The translations under genes and the position numbers were made by a program. From an uncultured Granulosicoccaceae bacterium (GTDB lineage: Bacteria; Pseudomonadota; Gammaproteobacteria; Granulosicoccales; Granulosicoccaceae), in the NCBI GenBank assembly GCA_937951345.1, contig CALFCF010000009.1:62001-126000 (forward strand): 64,000 nucleotides of DNA. Reading direction: 5' to 3'. Each line of letters opens with the position of its first letter. The stretch's first letter is position 1. The notes under the pieces were generated by a model, which was given only the letters and a program-made list of their open reading frames with translations, made no database searches and was not told where the DNA came from. This document shows, piece by piece, positions 63,813-64,000 of this stretch.

Positions 63813-64000
63813 GAGGTGTTCCTCAATTGTCTGTTCAAGTGCCGAAGCACAAAGCAAATATCGTACACATAAGCAAAAAAGTTTAGAAAAAAGTGTGAAC
63901 GCGTGTGCTTTTTGGTTTACGTGTTTACCACTCAGAAAACTTCCCGGAGCAATACAAATGCCTGGACACGATCAACTGTGTGATTGTTCGAGGTCTTTTT
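63813..64000. other. Upstream region of the H1-like gene
   Basis: 188 bases with no gene visible to the window edge. The promoter of the H1-like gene must lie here; none is certain. Confidence 0.35.

Overview
The window is a gene-dense stretch (about 50 protein genes, no rRNA or tRNA seen) from the chromosome of a Gram-negative, respiring, heterotrophic bacterium. Lipobox lipoproteins, a SohB-type inner-membrane peptidase, an RlmKL fusion methyltransferase, ETF/ETF-ubiquinone oxidoreductase, BarA-like signalling and a ZrgA-like zinc protein all point to Gammaproteobacteria. A HpsN-like (sulfopropanediol) dehydrogenase and a DmdC-like acyl-CoA dehydrogenase suggest a marine lineage. The genus is inference only.

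Layout. 1-13 kb is a fatty-acid/acyl-CoA oxidation region: 3-hydroxyacyl-CoA dehydrogenase (cut by the window edge), FadI-like thiolase, ETF beta and alpha, a DmdC-like acyl-CoA dehydrogenase, a crotonase and ETF-QO. Electrons from the dehydrogenases would pass through ETF and ETF-QO to quinone. Inserted among them are a SIMPL-domain protein, a GNAT acetyltransferase, a fungal-type cytosine deaminase and a 42-residue membrane protein with a strong ribosome binding site. 13-21 kb holds RNA/protein maintenance genes (sohB, rlmKL, a beta-CASP nuclease, a TerB-like protein) and a HpsN-like dehydrogenase. 21-27 kb has an esterase, an orphan MalK-type ATPase, an acyl-CoA ligase and a CaiB/CHMI gene pair. 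27-34 kb has a large secreted lipoprotein and a split phosphorelay: a hybrid kinase without Hpt, and a divergent membrane protein plus Hpt protein. 33-44 kb mixes acyl-CoA, hydrolase and transport genes. 44-48.5 kb is a selenium module (SelU plus a flavoprotein-SelD fusion). 48.5-51.2 kb is a LruC-domain/lipoprotein operon whose first gene is frameshifted. 51.5-54 kb pairs a DUF1989 protein with KDGal kinase and KDPGal aldolase. 54-58.5 kb carries a ZrgA-like protein, an RND permease and small proteins. 58.9-63.2 kb is a DNA-repair pair: a FAN1-like VRR-NUC nuclease and an XPD-like Fe-S helicase with its own nuclease domain. The window ends with a histone-H1-like Lys/Ala repeat protein.

The most distinctive structural signal is two families of short non-autonomous transposons (MITE-like). 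Element A is 241 bp with three copies (37.1, 40.8 and 44.2 kb). Element B is 140 bp with three copies (8.5, 58.5 and 58.7 kb). Each copy has matching inverted ends and a 4-bp YTAR-type target duplication. They sit exactly at gene borders: at a stop codon, 22 bp before a start codon, and twice inside one divergent promoter region. Short 9-, 12- and 13-bp tandem repeats also occupy several intergenic gaps.
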